From: a virus
Length of the DNA: 32,345 nucleotides
Virus record (IMG/VR): IMGVR_UViG_3300021959_000216
Location: 1 to 32,345 of that record
Reading direction: 5' to 3' (one strand)
Part shown: one piece after another, positions 32,127-32,345 of the stretch
Layout of the letters: each line of letters starts with the position of its first letter
Position numbering within the stretch: position 1 is the first letter of the stretch
Program-made: the position numbers and the translations under genes
Notes under the pieces: model-generated
Told to the model about the DNA's origin: nothing
The model's input: the letters and a program-made list of their open reading frames with translations, nothing else
The model's database searches: none

Positions 32127-32152
32127 CACGAACAATTTTACGGGTTTGCAAT

Positions 32153-32345
32153 ATGCCAAAAACAAAAAATAGATATCAGAACATAGACGAGAGATCGTGG
32201 GGAAGTTTAGAAGCTCATGACAAAGCGCAGCGCGAACTTAATGTAAAAGGTTGGAAGAAAAACTCCGAGATGTTGCCGGATAATGCTTTTGCCGATGATG
32301 TTCCTGATGATCTTGATCGTGATGGATATATACCAAGAAGCGTAA
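32153..32345 (+). CDS. Hypothetical protein, partial at right edge
   Basis: An ATG at 32153 opens a frame that runs off the window end (64 codons seen). The product starts MPKTKNRYQNIDERSWGSLE and is rich in charged residues, then Asp-rich (NAFADDVPDDLDRDGYIPRS). I recognise no family. The preceding 26-base gap holds a copy of the CGAACAATT motif (32129-32137). Confidence 0.5.
   Translation, partial: MPKTKNRYQNIDERSWGSLEAHDKAQRELNVKGWKKNSEMLPDNAFADDVPDDLDRDGYIPRSV

Larger units (their letters stand above)
28507..32137. repeat. Cluster of A[AT]TTGTTCG motifs
   Basis: By hand I find ten copies here: 28507, 28968, 29103, 29555, 29819, 30869, 31310, 31655, 31762 and 32129 (first base of the 9-mer or its complement). 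Three more lie at 15299, 19875 and 22994. Both orientations occur, and the motif falls in several reading frames and once between genes. Spacing is irregular. Function is unknown; a protein-binding site is one possibility. Confidence 0.6.

Overview
This window is part of a tailed double-stranded DNA bacteriophage genome. Genes are packed almost without gaps, with stop and start codons overlapping as TAATG, TGATG or ATGA. Nearly all lie on the plus strand, and there is no rRNA, tRNA or host metabolic gene. The tail-fibre modules, the internal virion proteins and the small conserved marine-phage proteins suggest an uncultured marine phage, probably podovirus-like and perhaps infecting an alphaproteobacterium. 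That placement is inference: capsid, portal, terminase and DNA polymerase genes are outside the window.

Layout: (1) 1-15282 is a tail and adhesin block. It starts with small conserved tail proteins, continues with about a dozen consecutive fibre or receptor-binding genes (S74 chaperone fibre, T7-like fibre heads, a carbohydrate-binding-like domain, C1q-like and Gly-rich adhesins) interspersed with small fibre-associated or assembly proteins, and ends with a 703-residue structural protein. (2) After a likely sigma70-type promoter at 15274-15301, 15329-22344 holds four Ala/Gly/Gln-rich proteins, probably virion-internal or ejection proteins. (3) 22347-22832 is a T4-type lysozyme. (4) 22825-24194 is an accessory patch: tiny Cys-rich proteins, a PD-(D/E)XK-like nuclease, the only minus-strand genes (a ribbon-helix-helix regulator coupled to a zinc-ribbon microprotein) and a DUF1064-type nuclease. 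(5) After a promoter whose -35 overlaps a stop codon (24191), 24256-32345 is a replication and recombination operon: Sak4-like ATPase, DUF669-type ssDNA-binding protein, winged-helix protein, SF2 helicase, Cas4-like nuclease, primase-helicase and small accessory genes.

The two most unusual observations are these. First, a ~65-residue beta-rich module appears three times inside the first two genes, each time interrupting a recognisable host motif; one copy is flanked by an 8-bp direct repeat, like a target-site duplication. Second, the DNA motif A[AT]TTGTTCG occurs 13 times by hand count (about 0.5 expected for equal base composition). Ten of these lie in the last 3.7 kb, in both orientations and several reading frames. 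Other points of note are exact 20-residue repeats, a recurring ATGCTTAA gene start, a hairpin plus mini-ORF ahead of the primase, and strand-biased TCGGG enrichment in the right-hand 3.5 kb.
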